This document shows, in pieces, positions 5,449 to 6,979 of a DNA stretch of 6,979 nucleotides. Position 1 is the stretch's first letter. Each line of letters starts with the position of its first letter. Below the pieces are notes generated by a model that had not been told where the DNA came from, searched no databases, and worked only from the letters and a program-made list of their open reading frames with translations. The translations under genes were made by a program, and so were the position numbers. Source of the stretch: Candidatus Stahliibacteriota bacterium (lineage in GTDB: Bacteria > Hydrothermota > Tepidihabitantia > SM23-42); NCBI GenBank assembly GCA_030613445.1, contig JAUWLY010000149.1:1-6979 (forward strand), read 5' to 3'.

Positions 5449-6364
5449 GTACACGTATGGACCAGTGCCATCAAGGCGACTCAGGTTCTCGCTTGGTATT
5501 GATCTTATTCCTTTTAAGAACTGCAGTTTTGACTGTGTATATTGCCAATTAGGTAAAACAACAAACAAAACAATTAAACGAGAAGAATACGTACCCGCTG
5601 AGGAAATACTAAAGGGAGTAGAAAAAATATTAAAAAACAAAGACCATATTGATTACTTGACCTTTTCTGGTTCAGGAGAACCAACCTTACATTCAAGGAT
5701 CGGTTATTTAATAAGTGAATTGAAAAAAATAACTGAAATACCGGTCGCTGTCTTGACAAACAGCTCACTACTCTTTATGCCTGATGTACAGGAAGAACTC
5801 TCTAATGCAGATGTAGTACTACCAACTCTATGTGGAACAACACAGGAAATCTTCAGTAAAATAAATAGACCTATTCCCGATATTAATATTGAAAACGTGA
5901 TACGCGGCTTGATTAATTTTCGGCAACTCTACAAAGGACGAATCTGGCTTGAGATCATGTTAATTAAGGGTCTGAATGATGAACAATTGAATCTAGACAA
6001 ACTAAAAATGGTCGTAGAAGAAATCGCTCCGGATAGAATACACCTCAATACTGTAGTAAGACCACCAAGTGAGAAATATGCTCTCCCTCTTTCAATCGAA
6101 GAACTGCAAAAAATAGAAAAAATATTTGGCGACAATGCAGAAATAATCACAAGTTTTAAGGCAAAAAGAGGATCCGTCTATCTCGTTGATACAGAAAGAA
6201 CAATTCTTGAGATAGTAAAGAGGAGACCAGTAACGCTTGATGATATCTGTAGTGTAACAAGTCTGCATAGGAATGAAGTATTGAAATATCTGGATCAATT
6301 ACGTCGAGCCAAAAAAGTAAAACTAACTGAACATAATAATCGCAACTATTATGAAATTCTTTGA
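5438..6364 (+). CDS. Radical SAM protein, COG0731 type, with C-terminal winged-helix-like tail
   Basis: A 308-residue cytoplasmic 4Fe-4S radical SAM enzyme. It opens with YGPVPSRRL, the hallmark of the COG0731 group, followed by Cys29-x3-Cys33-x2-Cys36 (KNCSFDCVYCQLG) that binds the cluster, and GSGEPTLH (about 77-84) in the SAM-binding region. LTNSSLL, VVLPTL, KINRP and an IMLIKGLND segment continue the TIM-barrel pattern. After about residue 250 the sequence changes to TILEIVKRRPVTLDDICSV and HRNEVLKYLDQLRRAKKVKL, which reads as a small winged-helix domain. Archaeal COG0731 members include the wyosine enzyme TYW1, but the short bacterial proteins have no agreed function, so no product is assigned. 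ATG 5438 overlaps the end of the DUF89 gene by 11 bp and has only a weak AGAAAG in front, implying coupled translation. Confidence 0.92.
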   Translation: MKTKYTYGPVPSRRLRFSLGIDLIPFKNCSFDCVYCQLGKTTNKTIKREEYVPAEEILKGVEKILKNKDHIDYLTFSGSGEPTLHSRIGYLISELKKITEIPVAVLTNSSLLFMPDVQEELSNADVVLPTLCGTTQEIFSKINRPIPDINIENVIRGLINFRQLYKGRIWLEIMLIKGLNDEQLNLDKLKMVVEEIAPDRIHLNTVVRPPSEKYALPLSIEELQKIEKIFGDNAEIITSFKAKRGSVYLVDTERTILEIVKRRPVTLDDICSVTSLHRNEVLKYLDQLRRAKKVKLTEHNNRNYYEIL

Positions 6365-6382
6365 GGAAGGCGTTCTGCATAT

Positions 6383-6517
6383 CCCCTCTCCCTCCCAGGG
6401 GGCGCAATCTTTCCATTCCCCTCTCCCTTCCCCTCGACAGAACTCGGGACTTTCAGCAAGGGAAAGGATAGGCGCCTGTCGTGTTAGTACTGAGTGAAAT
6501 CGAAGGGGTGAGGGTTT
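6383..6517. repeat. Second GC-rich repeat mosaic, partly an inverted copy of the 3360 element
   Basis: The left part holds two similar pyrimidine tracts starting CCCCTCTCCCT (6383 and 6418). The right end, GGGGTGAGGGTTT (6505-6517), is the exact reverse complement of 3360-3372. Between them lie CGACAG (6435-6440) paired with CTGTCG (6476-6481), an AGGCGCCT palindrome (6470-6477), and a CTGAGT...TCGAAGGGGT block (6490-6509) like that at 3211-3232. It fills nearly all of the 166-bp gap between the radical SAM and DUF6125 genes. No T-run follows a stem, so a terminator is not clear. Confidence 0.55.
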
Positions 6518-6520
6518 ATA

Positions 6521-6527
6521 AGGAGGT
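6521..6527 (+). promoter_or_regulatory. Ribosome binding site of the DUF6125-like gene
   Basis: AGGAGGT lies three bases before the ATG at 6531 and directly follows the end of the repeat element. It fixes the start of the last gene and is the strongest ribosome site on the plus strand here, unlike the weak or absent sites of the four overlapping genes before it. Confidence 0.75.
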
Positions 6528-6530
6528 CTA

Positions 6531-6979
6531 ATGCTTGAACCAAAGGATCTAAGCAAAGAACAATTACTTGGACTATTACAAGATGCCGCAAAAAACTGGC
6601 TTGCCCATGACGGCTTATGGTTTCAAGAAGTTGAAAACAAGTGCGACATGACCACGGCTATTGAACTTGACGCAAATGCCTGGAAGAAATTTACTCAAAT
6701 CGAAGCAAAACGTATAATGAAAAGACTCAATATACTACCTGGCGGAGGTATCCCGGCACTGATTCAGGCACTGGCATTCCGGCTGTACGCCTTTATCAAT
6801 ATCCAGGAAGTATCCGAAGTAACAGACAAACGGTGTGTATTTCGTATGGTAAATTGCCGTGTCCAGTCAGCACGAAAAAGAAAAGGGCTGCCTGATTTTC
6901 CATGCAAACCAGTGGGTGTGATTGAATATGAATATTTCGCAAAAACGATCGACCCACGCATTAAAACACGCTGCATTGC
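6531..6979 (+). CDS. DUF6125-like conserved protein, C-terminal part outside window
   Basis: The 149 visible residues resemble the DUF6125 family of cytosolic proteins found in anaerobic bacteria; function unknown. Recognisable elements are DAAKNWLAHDGLWFQEVE (18-35), the segment AWKKFTQIEAKRIMKRLNI, a hydrophobic helix around GIPALIQALAFRLYAF, RMVNCRVQSARKRKG, and DFPCKPVG followed by EYEYFAKTIDPRIKTRCI, where the frame runs off the window. Conserved Cys residues in the last third suggest a metal or cofactor site, but this is unproven. No membrane segment or signal peptide is seen. It is separated from the radical SAM gene by a repeat element, so it may or may not share the upstream transcript. 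The family name is from memory of the motif pattern. Confidence 0.8.
   Translation, partial: MLEPKDLSKEQLLGLLQDAAKNWLAHDGLWFQEVENKCDMTTAIELDANAWKKFTQIEAKRIMKRLNILPGGGIPALIQALAFRLYAFINIQEVSEVTDKRCVFRMVNCRVQSARKRKGLPDFPCKPVGVIEYEYFAKTIDPRIKTRCI

Overview
The window looks like chromosomal sequence from a Gram-negative-type (diderm) bacterium of moderate-to-low GC. A TonB-dependent outer-membrane receptor with a signal peptide and a terminal aromatic residue shows that an outer membrane is present. Divergence from familiar proteobacterial genes, several conserved genes of unknown function, and intergenic mosaics of GC-rich hairpin repeats would fit an uncultured candidate phylum. The sequence alone does not let me name the phylum.

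Left half (1-3026, minus strand): a metal-uptake operon read right to left. It holds a TonB-dependent receptor, a ZnuA/TroA-type periplasmic metal-binding protein, and the ATPase of the matching ABC transporter, which is cut by the window edge. Spacings are 8 bp and then a 4-bp overlap. A good sigma-70-type promoter and a strong ribosome binding site precede the receptor. The binding protein's predicted metal ligands resemble the manganese type (Glu in third position) and the fourth looks changed from Asp to Asn, so the metal should not be assumed to be zinc.

Middle (3027-3549): a 523-bp divergent intergenic region with no gene. It holds the receptor promoter, a 21-bp tandem repeat over its -35 element, a second direct repeat with a 25-bp offset, pieces of dispersed repeats, a pair of perfect GC-rich hairpins enclosed by an outer inverted repeat, and a plus-strand promoter placed so that the first gene to its right is probably translated from a leaderless mRNA.

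Right half (3550-6979, plus strand): four tightly overlapping genes followed, after a repeat element, by a fifth. They encode a small DUF1858 redox-type protein; a zinc-ribbon Nudix hydrolase fused in frame to a complete aspartate 1-decarboxylase (PanD) domain; a DUF89 damage-control phosphatase-like protein whose conserved N-terminus has no standard start codon; a COG0731-type radical SAM enzyme with a C-terminal winged-helix-like tail; and a partial DUF6125-like protein with its own ribosome binding site. The most striking item is the Nudix-PanD fusion. PanD makes beta-alanine for pantothenate and CoA, Nudix enzymes cleave nucleoside diphosphate derivatives such as NAD(P)H, ADP-ribose or CoA, and a DUF89 domain in eukaryotic PANK4 dephosphorylates 4'-phosphopantetheine. 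The cluster may therefore concern CoA precursor supply and metabolite repair, but this is inference.
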